Assembly: GCA_022478985.1 (NCBI GenBank) | Contig: JAKSZP010006615.1 | Location: 1-64,000, forward strand | DNA length: 64,000 nucleotides | Direction: 5' to 3' | From: Massospora cicadina | Taxonomy: Eukaryota > Entomophthoromycota > Entomophthoromycetes > Entomophthorales > Entomophthoraceae | Shown here: positions 1 through 12,381 of the stretch, one piece after another | Position numbering within the stretch: position 1 is the stretch's first letter | Layout of the letters: every line of letters starts with the position of its first letter | Translations under genes and position numbers: made by a program | The notes under the pieces: model-generated | What the model was told of the DNA's origin: nothing | The model's input: only the letters and a program-made list of their open reading frames with translations | The model's database searches: none

Positions 1-510
1 TTCATTATGACGTGCTTGAGATGGTTGTTTGTTGTCAACAGTGTCATGTGGTGAAATCTTTCCACAATAAAATTACCTACCAGCTGGTTAAGCCTTGTTT
101 TGCATGGAATACTGTTTCCCTTGGCATAGTGGGGCCTCTGCCAATTGGCGCAAACTGCTCTAATTATATATTAGTAGTCATCAGTCACTTGAAAAGATGG
201 GTAGAAGCAAGAGAGATTAATGATTTAAGGACTGTAACCACCGTCAAGTTTATCATGGAGTGTGTCATATAGCAACATGGCTGTCCACAATTTATTCTCA
301 TGGACAACGGAACTAACTTTGCATTGCATATCCTGCCTAAGTTGAACAAACTAATGGCAATCTGCGGGGTCTTGACTACACCCACCACCCTTAACCTAAT
401 GGAATGGAGGAACGGGTTAATAAGCATTGGTAAACATTCTCCACAATCTTGTAAAGGATCGCCCCTCTTAATGGAGTACCCTCCTATCTACTGCTGTCTT
501 TTCTTTTAAT
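1..510 (+). pseudogene. Ty3-type integrase fragment
   Basis: Two broken frames (12-272 and 300-509) read as the middle of a retroviral-type integrase. The first has a CxxC remnant (CCQQCHVV) like the zinc-finger end, then a stretch resembling the start of the catalytic core, ending KRWVEA. In the second, MDNGTNF matches the usual DNGxxF around the second catalytic Asp. The first catalytic Asp of the common VxVDxxTKWVEA pattern is absent (VVISHLKRWVEA). It continues off the left window edge. It resembles the integrase at 3660-4590 more than the chromodomain elements further right. A dead copy; the assignment to Ty3 rests on motif recognition alone. Confidence 0.6.
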
Positions 511-1450
511 ATCAGCTAACACTCATTGAAAGGCAAGAGTCTTTCCAATTTCTCTATGGTAGACATCCAGATATGCCCTCTTTGCTTTACTTCTGTGTGG
601 AGGATAATGGTGGAGTATAATTGCAGCGTTATCTGAACAACCTTAACAGACACACTGATAAAACTACAAATGGAAGCTTATTCTTTCAGGTTAGCTAAGA
701 ATATTTGTGATCAGGTGGCTGACCAAAGTATATATAGCAGACTCTCACAGTTCAATATAAGATATCATGTCTTGTTACACGACCAACATGGGTTTGGAAG
801 GAAGAATAAGCTCATTAACATCTGCAACTACCGTTTGAAATAATTGAGAAGACTGGTATTGATGCCTAATATTAAGGAACTTATTAATGGTCAGACTATT
901 ACCAAGTTACATGAAGTTTCTTAAAGCATACAAGCAATAGGAGCTTATTGTCCAGTCAAGATAAAATGTTGAGAAATTGATATGAATGGATGATAAGCCA
1001 TATATCTGGTGGATCATATTTTATGAGTTGAAGTGAGCCTTAAGGTTTGAGCGGGTAGATTATGTTGATGTGAAGTGAAACGATTGGTACTAATAATCCG
1101 TGGATTGAAAGAATTCCTCTAAAGCCTAAATAAAGGGATGAAACCCTAAAATTGTAGGGGTTAGAGAGTTACTAGCTGATGGGTCAAAATCAACCAAGTA
1201 GATTGAAGATTATGAACTGAACAAGTAAATGGAAGGGGGAGGTTTTTGGAAAGTAGAAGAGAAGTGAAAGTTAGCAGAAGTAGTTTGCAGTTTTATTTAG
1301 ATAATAAAGTGGTGTCAGTTGGAGTGATAGCTTCATACCTATATATTACTATTATATATTTACTAAGGATCGGCAATCTTCATATCATCTGTCTGTTGCT
1401 CAGTGACGTCACCCTGTGCAACTAGCTTAGCGAATCTAACCAGTAATACC
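511..1450. other. No gene seen; probable 3' remnant of a Ty3-type element
   Basis: AT-rich sequence with stops in every frame. The first 250 bases could be the decayed C-terminal end of the integrase to the left. I found no LTR pair or other recognisable signal. Confidence 0.3.
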
Positions 1451-2760
1451 AAAAGTTAGAGTCCTGATGGCACCTGCAGTGGTACTGGACAACAACCACT
1501 ACAATTTCCTTATTGTGAGTCAGTATCTTTTGGAGTTTAGGTAAAGATTAACTTTAACACTAGCACAGTTAGTATTCTTGGCTACCAAAACCCCCTGGTG
1601 TTCAAGGATGAGGACATTAAACCTCAAAAACACCATATGTGCTTTGGTGAAACAAACCAATCGATCTATCCAATCCATTACACCTTAATGGAGAATGGTT
1701 AAAACAACTGCCTATCATGAGCGCTGAAGAAGGACTTTCCTTGAGCGCTAGTGAAACCATGTATATTTGGCCAGGGGATCAAAAATTAATGACCTTGTCA
1801 ATAAGTGTTAATATTCTCCTAGCACAATACTGGAATTGTACAGTCAAGACGGAATCTGAGAGTAAGAGTCTAGATTATTACCAAGATTCTACAATACCTT
1901 TTACTCTGGAGAGCTGAACATTATTTTAGTCAACATCACTACGCAACCAATCTGAGTATACAAGGGACAAGTTGTAGCATTGGCACGCCTGGCCAGTTGC
2001 CAAGATATCGAGTCCATCCACACAGTAGGAGTTTTTGACAAGCTTGAGTTTGGAAATGTGACCCCTAAACAGCAAAAAGAGTTGGATGAACTTTTGAACG
2101 AGTTTAATGACATCTTCAGCACTGGCCCCAATGACTATGTCCTGTGCAAAGGTTGGTCTTATAGGATGGACACTGGTTCATCTATCCCCTTCAAGTCCAA
2201 ACCTTACTGCTGTTCAAAGACATATGATGCAGCCATCATGAAAGAGCTCAATCAGTTACACAAAGCCAGGCTAATATGTCCATTGAAGAGCCATGGGAAT
2301 CTTTGTTGCTGGTGCGCAAGAAGGATGGGACCCATAGGGTTGTCATGGATTACTGCCACTTAAACGAGATACCAAGAGGGACTCATACCCGCTGCCATTC
2401 TTCAATGACGCTTTGAAGAAAATGGGTGGCTTGAAATACTTTTTGGTTAAAGACCCAGCTGCGGCTACTGTAAAATGGAGCTCTCACTTGAGGACCAGGA
2501 GAAATTTGCATTAATTAGCTAATATTTATTTGATCCCATGAGGATGCCTGCAGGGGCTCTGTAACGCCCCTGAAACCTTCTAACGAGTGATGGATCACAT
2601 CTTTAGTGATCCTAAGCTGTTAAATGTGTTGATATACCTCACCAACATCGCGGTGTTCAGTAGCACGTTTTAAGTACATTTTCAGCACCTCTTGGAGGTC
2701 TTCACGCAGCTATGCGCATCCAACTTAAAACTGGAGAAAAGCAAGTGTACTTTTATTTAA
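1451..2760 (+). pseudogene. Ty3-type protease/reverse transcriptase region, broken
   Basis: From about 1470 a weak protease-like stretch is followed, from 1980, by a clear RT N-terminus: a linker region (QQKELDELLNEFNDIFSTGP) and the first RT segments (KELNQLHKARLICPL, then, after a frameshift near 2280, VRKKDG and VMDYCHLNE). The catalytic box near 2620-2650 reads YLTN where active enzymes have YxDD, so both catalytic Asp residues are gone. Several further stops and frame changes. The linker is of the Ty3 type but differs from the chromodomain elements at 18-40 kb, so this is a separate lineage. Dead copy. Confidence 0.6.
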
Positions 2761-3440
2761 GAACCATCTGGAGTTCCTGGTGCATGAGATTAGCCCAGCC
2801 AGAATTAAGCCTCATGAGGAAAAATTGAGTGCAATAATGTCAATCAAGCCACTCAAGATTATGAGTGATGTTAAAGTATTCCTAGGAATGGTGGGGTACT
2901 ACAGGTATTTCATCCCTTATTTCGCGGACTTGGCAGCGCCCCTTACCTACCTGCTTACTAAAGGGACGAAGTTTAAATGGAGCCTGGAGCAGGAGCAGGC
3001 ATTTTCGGAGTTGAAGATACAATTGGTAGAAGCATTAATCTTGGCATAACAGACTTCAATAAGACCTTCTATTTGTACACCAACGCCAGTGATTTGTGAC
3101 TTGGTGCAATATTAGCTTAACTGGATAAAGATGGGATAGATGACCCAATCAAGTATTACTTAAATTTATTCAGAAATACAGAAAAGAATTACACAATTAC
3201 TGAATGCAAATGCCTTGCAGTAAACAGAGCAGTCAAGCACTTTAGGCCTTTTATATATTTAGTGAATTTTTAAGTTAGACATGGATCATGCATCATTACG
3301 CTAGTTAAGGAACATGAAGGATCCAGATGGATGCCTTGCCCATTGGGCTTTCCTCTTCCAGGGGTATAATTTAAAAATTATACATTGAGCTAGAGATAAA
3401 CACCTCAATACAATTGCTTGTCAGACTACTGGTATTCCAC
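2761..3440 (+). pseudogene. Ty3-type RNase H region, broken
   Basis: An open stretch (2780-3049) carries the RT connection/RNase H entry motif VKVFLGMVGYYRYFIPYFADLAAPLT, which in Ty3 elements follows the RT palm. Downstream, interrupted frames still resemble RNase H (YLYTNASD, ITECKCLAVNRAVKHFRPF). It continues the block that starts near 1.47 kb and leads into the integrase at 3.66 kb, giving the RT-RNase H-integrase order of Ty3 rather than the copia order. Frame shifts and stops make it non-coding. Confidence 0.6.
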
Positions 3441-3663
3441 ATTCAGGTGCCAGAGAGTAATCTCCTATACGACCTAATTGGGCTGCCTAAAGAGGCCTGG
3501 AAGGAAGAGACAGAAGAAATGCAGAGCGTCCTGCGCAGATGTTCTAAAGACACCTATCATGTCAATGGAAATCTCTGAAAGAAGGTAAAGGACAAATGAT
3601 ATCCATAAATCTGTCCCAGTGATCGTTTGGAGATAGTTATGAAGGCTTACAAGTACATGGTCC

Positions 3664-4590
3664 ATGAAAAATTCCATGAATATGTTGGCATACCTCAAGG
3701 AAAAGTTCTACTGGGAATGCATGTTTAACGAAGTACAAAAATTAAAGGAGTTGTGTGTACCTTGCACCAGTTTTCACCTGCTGAGAAAGAAATTCGAGTT
3801 TACGCCCATTCCCCCCACTGCATCATTAAGCAATATCTTTATTGACGTAGTTAGACCTTTGCTAACAGCATCTAGTGGCGCCAAGTTCATCTTGGTGGCA
3901 GTTGACTAACTCACTAAGTGGGTCGAAGCATCTACAGTCAAGATGTACACTGCTAATTCCACTGCCCATTTCTTATACAATCAGGTGATTAAGAGACATA
4001 AATTCCTTCAAACTCTCTTGTCGGACAATGGCAAAAGCTTCATCTCAGAATTAAAAAAAGAATTGATGAATTTGGTAGGGGTGAAGCAGCAGTTCACTAC
4101 CCTCTACAATCCAACCTCCAACATAAGTGTCATAAGAGTAAATGGGGATTTTAGGAGGAATTTTAAAGAAGATAGTTTTATTACAAGTCAAAGTGGGACC
4201 AGTTTCTCCCATATGTGCTGTTAAATTACCAATTAAGCCATTTCAAGTGTTTGGAATGTCTCCTTTTAAAGCCCTGTATGGGCAAGAGGCCGCGCTGCCT
4301 ACCCTCCTGGCACCCAACATATCAGCAGGTCAAAAGAATCTATCATCTGGGAGCTACCAACAGGATTTAGCTGAAGGGCTTATTAGAATACAGTTAGAAG
4401 CTTTAAACAACATTGAAGTTAGCCTCCCTCTAAGCCAAATAGTGAGATAGCAAAGAACCAAGTTACCCTAGTTTAATAACTGGAGACAAGGTTTTTTTAC
4501 CACTTGATAGGAATGCAACCAGAGAAACTACAGGACATTTGGACTGGGCCTGCTACTGTGTTAAGTGAGAGAGGAGTGAGGATACCCTAT
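3664..4590 (+). pseudogene. Ty3-type integrase, broken
   Basis: Frames at 3664-3909, 3943-4224 and 4142-4450 line up as one integrase. Zinc-finger Cys pair (LCVPCTSF), core start (SNIFIDVVRPL), LVAVD then a stop codon then LTKWVEA, second-Asp motif SDNGKSF, and a C-terminal GPY/F-like segment (IWTGPATVLSERG, about 4525-4580). The first catalytic Asp (FIDVV) and the SDNG Asp are still encoded. No chromodomain follows, unlike the elements at 18-40 kb. One in-frame stop and at least one frameshift, so a pseudogene. Confidence 0.65.
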
Positions 4591-5085
4591 TTATAATAAT
4601 ATTACTAGTTTTGTTTTTAAAAAGAGTGCACACCCAGCACATCCAATAATTCCACAGTTCTTTTCTTGGAAGTGGAATTGTTGCTAATGAGGTTGCAACT
4701 GGTGCTCCTTGTCATTCCTTTACCATTGGAATGGGTTCAATTAACCCCAAACAGGTGACATTACATGCGACCAACTCACCATGGAGGGGGCAAAAGAGGC
4801 CCTTTTATAGGCGAGGGTTAGTCAAGTAGTTTTCGGCCAATTTAAAGTGATTTTATGAGCAAAAATTTAAACATGCCTATAACATATTCATTCAAAAATT
4901 TAGTTTTTGTCCTGCTGAGTTTGAAAAAGTTTTTAAATGAAGATGATGATACATGTCAGACATTTGCCATCTCAGCTACAAGATAAGAATGTTGTGGGTT
5001 CAAATTGGCCAAGAATGGGAAATGTCAGAAATTTACTAGTCCACAATTATAGTATCAATTTTAATAATAAACATAATAATAACAA
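4591..5085. other. No gene; AT-rich tail ending in an (AAT)n tract
   Basis: Non-coding sequence after the integrase. I could not pair it with a second LTR. It ends in an imperfect (AATAAT)n run at about 5062-5095, part of the tract into which the SINE and LINEs to the right were inserted. Confidence 0.3.
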
Positions 5086-5087
5086 TA

Positions 5088-5410
5088 ATAATTTTATTTG
5101 AGGTGGACCAACCTTGGGACAAATATACCACACCAATAGAGAGGATAAGGAGTAGGGAGCAAAATATAGGAGTGGAGGACAAAGCCCAAGTACTGGGTGT
5201 AAAACCTTCCTGTGCGTGTTCTGATAGGCTGGGATTACATGAATCTAACTTCAATGATTCGCTTGGTCAGACCGAGGCATGGTGCACAAATTCACATGTA
5301 TTGATATCCTCTTGGCACAGAAATGCAATTAATGCAATTTCTGCCATTACAAAATTTGAACCATGACGTGAGGGGTGATAGTTGGATGCCTTCTAACTAT
5401 GCCACACCCC
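5088..5410 (-). mobile_element. tRNA-derived SINE, family C
   Basis: Read on the minus strand, the head near 5410 has an A-box-like TGGCATAGTTAGAAGG (5389-5404) followed about 30 nt later by a B-box-like GGTTCAAATTTTG (5350-5362), the spacing of a tRNA-derived RNA polymerase III promoter. The body is unlike the other SINEs here, but the tail (GGTATATTTGTCCC, then CCACCTCAAATAAAA) matches the tails of SINE families A and B. Both sides are flanked by (TAA)n repeats, so a duplication cannot be delimited exactly. Stops in all frames; non-coding. Confidence 0.6.
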
Positions 5411-5423
5411 CTAATAATAATAA
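5411..5423. repeat. Left TSD of LINE-1 copy
   Basis: CTAATAATAATAA, repeated at 10828-10840 on the other side of the minus-strand LINE. It lies in a (TAA)n tract, so its exact length is ambiguous by one or two units. Confidence 0.6.
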
Positions 5424-5929
5424 AAATAATTTCATTTATTTGAGGATGGCTGAATAGGGGACTGACACATCCAATATGTGGGAAAAGAAAGTAAAGAGGG
5501 GGAGCACACTAAGTATTGGAACCATAAAGGCAGGACAAGACATGGTACACTTGGGTGTGGCTAGTAGCCATGGGTTGTGGGTGACTATGGCCTTGAGAGA
5601 CTTGACATCTCAAGGGCTAGTAGTGTGTATCACCTATAGAGATTGTGAGGTTTTCAGTGTCAAATCGAAGGAACCAGATTGGTAGCCAGTTACCCATCTG
5701 TTTCTTCCATTTGTGTTTTAGTGATCCGAATATCCAGGCTTGGAAGTGGTCGGCCAAGTGGCTGTGGAACCTGACGATAGCTTAAATAATATTGTGGAAG
5801 ATCCCGTTGAAGGCATCAAGGGCAATTGCGTGAATGGACCATATTGTAATACTCACAATTAAAGCCCTTAGCGTCTGGGGGATAGGTGAGATTGTGTTGA
5901 GTGCTAGGATATCGCGGGATAGTCAGAAT

Positions 5930-8900
5930 TCAGCTGATGGTGATTGTTGGAATAAGTGCATCACATTGGCCCAGATAATCTTGGACAGCGGGCACTCTTT
6001 CAGGCGGTGGGCCAGCGTGTTGTGTCTGCTGCAGATGGCGCATGACTTGAACATTGATAAGGTGTGGTCGGCTGTTCTAAACGTGTGACGCATGTAGCGC
6101 CACACTGTGGAGCTCACTTGTGGGGATAAGAGGGGGCAAGTGATGAGGTCCCACACGTTCCTTTGGGTGCTCAAGTCATATGGGACGTCTTGGTAATCTA
6201 GATAGTCAATCTGGGATAGAGGGAAGGGTGGCAGTGGGCAGGTGCGTTGGTCACAGTTTGTCCTCTGTGGAGTCGCGTATAATCTATTGGCGGGTTAGTA
6301 TCATATGATTGTTGTGCATAATAGAAACTCCAACCCCCTTGTCTTAGGGTGTACAGGACGCGTTTGAAGTAGCGGTTGGTGTTGTGCAGTCCTGTGGCTG
6401 TTGGATGTGTTGTTAGGTACTTCATCAGTGTTGTAGGGTTGGATGGGCACCTCATATGTAGTGCCCTTGCAAAGTTAGTTTTGGCTGCCTTGGCCCAGTG
6501 GGGGGATGGCGGGTTGGGTGACGTTGTCATAGCTATCCAGGAGCCAAAGATTTGCGTTGCTCGTTCTGCAAGTTGAGCAGCCCCATCCCGCCTTTATTCC
6601 GTGGGCCATACATGGTCTCCAGCCTGACTGGTGCGCAGTATCCAGACCACAGCCAGTTCTGCAGGATCTTGTACACTGCTTTGGTAAAGTTTGTGGAGAA
6701 AGGAACTGCATTAGCAGCAAACCAGAGCTTTGACAAGATCAGGGAGTTGGCTAACACAACCCTTCCAGCTAAACTAGCTTTACTCCTCCGCATGCTTGAC
6801 AATCTTTTTGTGATGTTGTCCAAAATTTTGGTTTCAATGGTATCAAGTGCATATCCGCCAGCCTCAAGCCATATTCCCAGATGATGGACTGGGTTAGTGG
6901 CTGGGTGGGGTGCGAAGGGTAAGAATAGTGGTTTTATTGGGTTAGGTCTTTGTCTTGTGGTAGGATGTGCAGTGGGTTAGTTTGGTCAGTTGTGGGAGGG
7001 GGTTTCAATTTTAGTTGAATTTGACCATAATTACCTTTATTTTCTGTTTGTTCAGCTTGGCGTTACTCACTGACTCATATTTTTGGATAATGCGCTCAAT
7101 TGCTCTGGCATCCCTATTGCCTGAGACGCCGACTACACAGTCATCAGCAAAGGCGAGAATTTTGGTTGGTAGCTGTCCTTCCAACTCAATTCCAGAGAGC
7201 TTGGAGTTTACTATACGGAGGAGAGGGTCAAGGCTGAAATTGTATAGTAGGGGGCTAAGCGGGTCGCCTTGTTTGAGGCCCCTTTGTGTGGTGATAGTGT
7301 CAGTTAGAAAGACTGGGCCTCTGATTGCAAACCTGGCCGAGCGTGTTAGGAGGAGCGCCCAGTTTATAAAGCGGTGTGGGAGGTTGAAGGCCTTTAGACA
7401 TTGTTCCAAGTAGTCCCAGTGCACTCGGTCATATGCTTTCTTTTGGTCCAGGAAAGCAAGGGCGCCTGTGGGGTTAGCTTGGCAGATGTTGGCTATGGTG
7501 TGAATGTTATCCCAAATCGAGCGATTGGGGATAAAGCCAAACTGGTGGGGGGAGAGGGCTGTCTGTGCAATGCATCCCAGACGCTTAGCTAAGATTTTTG
7601 TTAGTATATTAGTATCAGTGTTGGTGAGAGCAATTGGACGCCAATTGTTTAGGTCTGCCTGGTCTCCTTTTTTGAAGAGTGTGACCACATATGCATCTTG
7701 GCCGCCAGGTAGAAGGGCTGTGTCCTCTAGGCACTTGTTCATAGTTGCTAGTATTACTGGTGCGATGTAATCAAAATATTTTCTGTAAAAGTTGTATGAG
7801 AGGCCATTGGGCCCAGGGCACTTGTGGCGCGGAGTTGATTTTATTACCTCCCATAGTTCCTCTCTAGTGATGGGTTTGGCAGGGTCTGGTTTATCAGCTA
7901 TATTGTCAATATATACATATGATAAAAAATTCTTTATTTTGATAGGTGCAACAAAATCCGCCGTGTACAGGTCTGTGTAAAACTGGTGTAATTTGGCCGA
8001 TATTTTGGATGGTGTGGATGCCAGTGTGTCATCTGTTCGATGGACCTGTGTGCAGGTTGCCAAGATTGAGATTGGTCTAAAGCGGCGGAAGAATTGGGCC
8101 ATGTGGGTTTCACCAGATAGAATGTATTTTAATTTTGTGCCATACTTTGAATATAGTGCTGGTGTTTTCTGAAGAGGGAGTTGACCTGTGCAGATGTTTG
8201 GAACCACAGGCGTCCCCATTGGGGGCTGTATCCCTCGTGGGGTGTGTTGTTTTCTAAGCATTGGAGCTGTCTGATAGCCTTATTGATTGCTGCAGATGTC
8301 ACGGCCAGCTTTCTGGAGTTCAAGTGACAGGCTTCTTGGTTACTCAAATCTTGAAAATTTCCCTTAAGCGATAGGGTTCCCTGTAGGTGGTCGTATTCTT
8401 GTTTGTGTTGTCATCACCTTCTTGATCCAAAGTTTGAGCTCTGAAAGGTGGATAGTGCTTGGATGAACCTTGTTCCAGGTCTGTGGCTTTTGGTATTTTG
8501 CCACGGATGATAATTTTATTGAAACCATTTGGTGGTTGGAGAGAGGGATAATTGTTGTAAAATTTGATACATGGTGATGGAAGTCTATGGGGGCGAGCAT
8601 CAGGTCAATCTGGGTCATTGAGACCAGTTGGTTTTTGTTGTAGTGGGGCCTCATCATGTTGGCCAAAGTGGTGGCCTGTTTGGGTATGGTGTAATACAGG
8701 CCCAGAGTTGCCTTTAGTATGAAAATCTCTGTGTGGCCGCGGAGTATGGCCTTTGTTTTGGGCCAGCAGTCAGTTATGGGATTAAGCCAGCAATTGAAAT
8801 CTCCCGCGAAAAATGTTGTCTCAGTGAAGGGGATCGAGAGGATATTGGAGAAAAAATTTTGGCAGTCATTTGGATCATTTTGGACATAAACGCACACCAT

Positions 8901-9266
8901 GGCGAAATTTTCTCCATTCCACTCAACATCCGTTAGAAGCAGCCATCCCTCCAGGAGGGAGGATGTGCTTCAGATATTAACTGGGGGATTGCAGTTGGAT
9001 CAAATTACCACCCCACAGTGGTACATACAAGATGATTTAGCTGGGAGGAGCATGGTTAACCATGACTCCTCCTCCCCCAGTGGACAGTGGGGCTCTTTGA
9101 TGGCCAAGATATCCACAGGGATGTTGTTCAGGAAAGCCATTTTTTTGGCCCAGGATGTGGGGGCTTTGGCTCCCGCAATGTTGAGCGTCCCTATGGTGAT
9201 TGCAGTAATCCGCACATCAGGAACGTTGGGGTGACCCACTGGGGTCACCCCATTCCTTAGCAGCAT
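5930..9266 (-). pseudogene. LINE copy 1 ORF2: endonuclease-RT-zinc finger
   Basis: Read right to left. AP endonuclease: GTLNIAG and DILAIKEPH (9000-9266), then GDFNCWL, IDLMLA and SNH (8364-8900; SNH at 8532-8540 where the family usually has SDH). Reverse transcriptase (7011-8261, 416 open codons): KCPGPNG, NWRPIALTN, FLDQKKAYDRV, QGDPLSPLLYN and the catalytic FADD at 7140-7151. Then the post-RT region (VVLANSLILSKLWF, 6533-6823) and a C-terminal zinc finger of the zf-RVT type (CAICSRHNTLAHRLKECP, 5923-6174). The catalytic FADD is intact but the frame is broken between domains. Confidence 0.85.
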
Positions 9267-9269
9267 GGG

Positions 9270-10770
9270 TCATACTACAAGTTTGGGGCCAATCAGATAG
9301 GATGGTTCCAGCATATTGTTCAGTGGTCTTATAATCAGTTTTGTTTGGTTTCTTTGGGCTCAGATTACTCCGTGGAGTTTGGCTCTGGCGTTGATTGTGT
9401 TGTGCCCCACCAGCATAAAATTTTCCGCTATTTACCTGTGGGCTAGATGTGTAGAAGCTAGGTGTCAGGGCAACTGGGTTTTTTGCAGGAGCGTTGTCAC
9501 TTTGTGATTGGCTGGGATGATCTTCCATATCATACTCATGGACCACGTTGTTGCTGGATGCATGCGATTGGCTAGGAGGATCCACAGTGGTGCTAGGTGG
9601 TTCTGCTTCAGTGTAATTGGAGGCGTCTGACTGGTTGTGTTTGAAAAAGTTGCTTTGATTTTGTTGAATTTTATTTGGGAGTTCTGAAAGGTTATCTCGC
9701 CGCGCTGCCATGGCATCTGACTGGATCTGGTATGGGGAAATCGTGGTGTGGGCTTGGGTTTTGGCGGAACATGTGGCCTGCTTGCAGGCAGCCTGTGTGC
9801 AACGGCGATCCTTGTGCAAAACAGGTTGACTATCATGATTTTGGCTCTTTTGCCCCAGTGGAAGGCGTAAGTGGCGTCCTTCATTCTATCTAAGGTTGGG
9901 CTTGTTTAATCCATATTGTCTCACAAAATTCCGGTGCTTCTACCCCACATTTGATGAGGCACGCGTGGTCTTTGTGGCCTAGAGCTGAGCAGAAGCCGCA
10001 GATGGGCGGAGTGTGTTTTGGTGTGATGTGGAAGGGGAGAGATATGCTGACATAAGGGAGATTGATGGTTGCCATGTATTGAATGAGGGTGATAACTTCT
10101 ATCACGTCCTAGTCAGTTCTAATAATGGCTATTGCCTTCCCTATGCATAGGTGGGGCAAGAGGGGGAATTTTTCAAATTCAAATTGTTTAAAATTTGCTG
10201 TAAATTTTTAGGCCCACGCGGAGCTTGTCCTCAAGGATATCTTGGTGCACGGTGCTCTGGAGTCAGTCAAATATGATGAACATGTCATTTGCCTCGTTCC
10301 ATCATGTGCACACTGTTCAGATAATGTGATCTTCATTGTAAACTTTATGGAAAATTTGGTTTTTGCTGCGTCTGCTGCTTCCTCCACAGTCATGAATCCG
10401 ACATCCACCCATCCTCTATGTAAATTTTTAAAATTTACCAAGATGGTGTTTGGGAAAATTGTGGAAAAGCCTCCCCCATTTTTCCCATGACTTGAGGGAG
10501 GTATCACTGACCATAATTCTAAGGCCGTGCTTAAGGGAGGACAAGGGTTGGGAAAGTTTGATTTTTGTGAAAGCGCCCATTTTTTGTAAAAATTGTAAAG
10601 CTCCGGGTGTGGCACTATGCTCACCCTTTTTTGGGGGAGGTTGTCCCAATGTGCTGCTGGGGCATTTTTCTCTGACGGGTTGGGTGGGTTTAGGGCCTTT
10701 TGCGCTGGCCACTTTTTCCCAGCTGGTGTTGGTGTGTACAAATCTGCTCATTTTTTTGTTGATTGTCAAA
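9270..10770 (-). pseudogene. LINE copy 1 ORF1: nucleic-acid-binding protein
   Basis: Minus-strand frames 10428-10769, 10208-10741, 9890-10105 and 9217-9819 join as one protein. A basic N-terminus is followed by an RRM-like segment (FKNLHRGWVDVGFMTVEEAADAA), a CX2CX4HX4C zinc knuckle (CGFCSALGHKDHAC, about 9955-9998), and a low-complexity Ser/Gln/Asn/Pro-rich C-terminus. In L1-type elements ORF1 binds the element RNA. At least two frameshifts. ORF2 begins immediately downstream. Confidence 0.75.
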
Positions 10771-10827
10771 TTCAGATAATTTGCGGAGAATCATGTTACT
10801 AATAGTGATAGTAACAGGAAAGAAAAG

Positions 10828-10866
10828 CTAATAATAATAATATAATAATAATAATAATGAGGAAAT
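10828..10866. repeat. (TAA)n target tract with TSDs of both LINEs
   Basis: The remaining tract between the two LINEs. 10828-10840 repeats 5411-5423 (LINE copy 1); 10853-10866, AATAATGAGGAAAT, repeats exactly at 16133-16146 (LINE copy 2). Confidence 0.7.
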
Positions 10867-10962
10867 CAAACTTTGCTTTTTCATTGCATTCACTTTTGCA
10901 ACTTATTCAATTCAAGTCTGAATTTAGTTTCATAAACTCACAGAGGAGATTAGTTTGCGCCC

Positions 10963-12372
10963 ATGTCAGGGAGCAGTTGGGCAAGTAAGGTAAAAGGCAC
11001 AGGTGGTAGACCCGTGGCTTCCAACATTTGCAAATGCCCCAGAGAAACTGGCGGATTAGATAAAAATAAAAAACTGGTGGTTACTATTTCCCCAGAAATC
11101 CTTGCATGGCAGGCGCGATGTAACCAGTACATCAACACGCTGCACTCTCAACCACTCTTGTTGGTGGAATATGGAGTCCGTGTGTTCCTGGATATCCAAC
11201 AAACAGCTTTGTGGGAAAAATTTTGTGGGGATGTGCACACTTATTTCCCGACCATGGTGTATGTCACACCTCACTCCATGTCACATGGTCAGCTGGATCT
11301 CAGTTTCAAAAACAAGGAGGCAGCAGACAAAGCTGCTGCAGTGCGCGTTGTGATCGACCTCCCCAAAGGGCAGTGGGTCATTGAACCAAGTGCACCAGAT
11401 GGACAAAATCCAACCAAATTTTCCTCAAGTTCAACTTTTTGCCCACTACAGTCAAGCGTGCCATTCTGGAGCAGCACCTGAAAGCTGGTCTAACAGTATA
11501 TGGGGAAATACAATCCTTTGAGATGCAATGCTTTATGCTGATGCCACACCTGTGCACTGGCAAAGCCATTTCAGTTCTGACCTCAATCAAGGAGATCGCG
11601 AAGGACCTAACCCAGATCCCGCACTCCACTTTTATTAATATTAAAGGGCATACCACCCACCCTCTCCAGGTAACTGTAGACAGCGCACCCCCCATCTGCA
11701 CCCACTGTGACGCGTTCAGCCATAAGGCACACGCATGCCTCACCAAGGAGGGCATCACATTCCAAGAGCACTCCTCAGCGGCCATGACCAACGGGGAGGC
11801 TCACTATAAACCAACCACCAGTACCAAAGAGGCCTTCCTGTGGGGAGCACAAGGCTGCTACTTACTAGTAAAGCCTGTCTCCCCTCAAGAGCAAAAGAAG
11901 GCCAAACAGGCCCATAGGGCCATGGCCAAGGAAGCGGCCAAGGTTGCCTCTGCTAACCCACACTCACAATGCCAGGAGGACATTGAAACCTTCACAGCGG
12001 AAGCAACTTGGGAATCCCTCAACCAATCAGATTGGGATGCCCAAGCTGATTGGGCCACCCAATCTGAGGATCTGATGGGCAACTCGATCTCACCTGACCT
12101 TTGCAACCAAGCCCTGATTGGAACCAATTTGGTCTCCAACCTACCTGAAAAAAATTTTTGACCCAAACGTTGGTGCACCAAACTCGTCCACACTGCAAAA
12201 AATTTGTTTGACAGTGGGGAAACCAAAAGCAAAGGCAAAAGCCAATGTGAACCTGTCTGCTAAAATTAACAAATCTTCTGATAGCGTTGCTGCAAACACC
12301 TGTGCTGCTGTGAAGGCCCATGGAGATCCAGAGGAGGCTGGTGGGCCCAGGTGCCCACCCTATCACACCTAA
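10963..12372 (+). pseudogene. LINE copy 2 ORF1: RRM-like and zinc-knuckle protein
   Basis: ATG at 10963, with a frameshift near 11430 joining frame 10963-11481 to 11439-12161, and a second in an A-run at 12147 leading into 12118-12372. Domains: RRM-like segment (GQLDLSFKNKEAADKAAA), zinc knuckle CX2CX4HX4C (CTHCDAFSHKAHAC, 11697-11738), a Lys/Ala-rich helix (EQKKAKQAHRAMAKEAAK), and an acidic/Asn/Ser tail with WD/Q repeats (SDWDAQADWATQ). Likely binds element RNA as in other L1-type LINEs. The TAA stop at 12370 is in the same frame as the ORF2 ATG six bases later. Confidence 0.8.
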
Positions 12373-12381
12373 GGTACGATG
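12340..12381 (+). promoter_or_regulatory. ORF1-ORF2 junction: hairpin, TAA, ATG
   Basis: A perfect 7-bp hairpin (GGTGGGC, 6-nt loop, GCCCACC; 12340-12359) stands 10 nt before the ORF1 stop TAA (12370-12372). Six nucleotides later, in the same frame, is the ORF2 ATG (12379). The same arrangement is seen at 62686-62727. It may serve translational coupling; this is inference. Confidence 0.5.

Larger units (their letters stand above)
5424..10827 (-). mobile_element. L1-type LINE, full-length copy 1
   Basis: A 5.4-kb non-LTR retrotransposon in minus orientation. 5' end near 10827, ORF1 with a zinc knuckle (9280-10770), ORF2 with AP endonuclease, reverse transcriptase and a C-terminal zinc finger (5930-9266), a short 3' UTR, and a tail containing CCTCAAATAAATGAAATT. 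It is flanked by a probable 13-bp duplication. It is the most diverged of the three LINEs here (amino-acid differences throughout ORF2), so it may belong to a sister subfamily. Many frameshifts and stops; inactive. Confidence 0.85.
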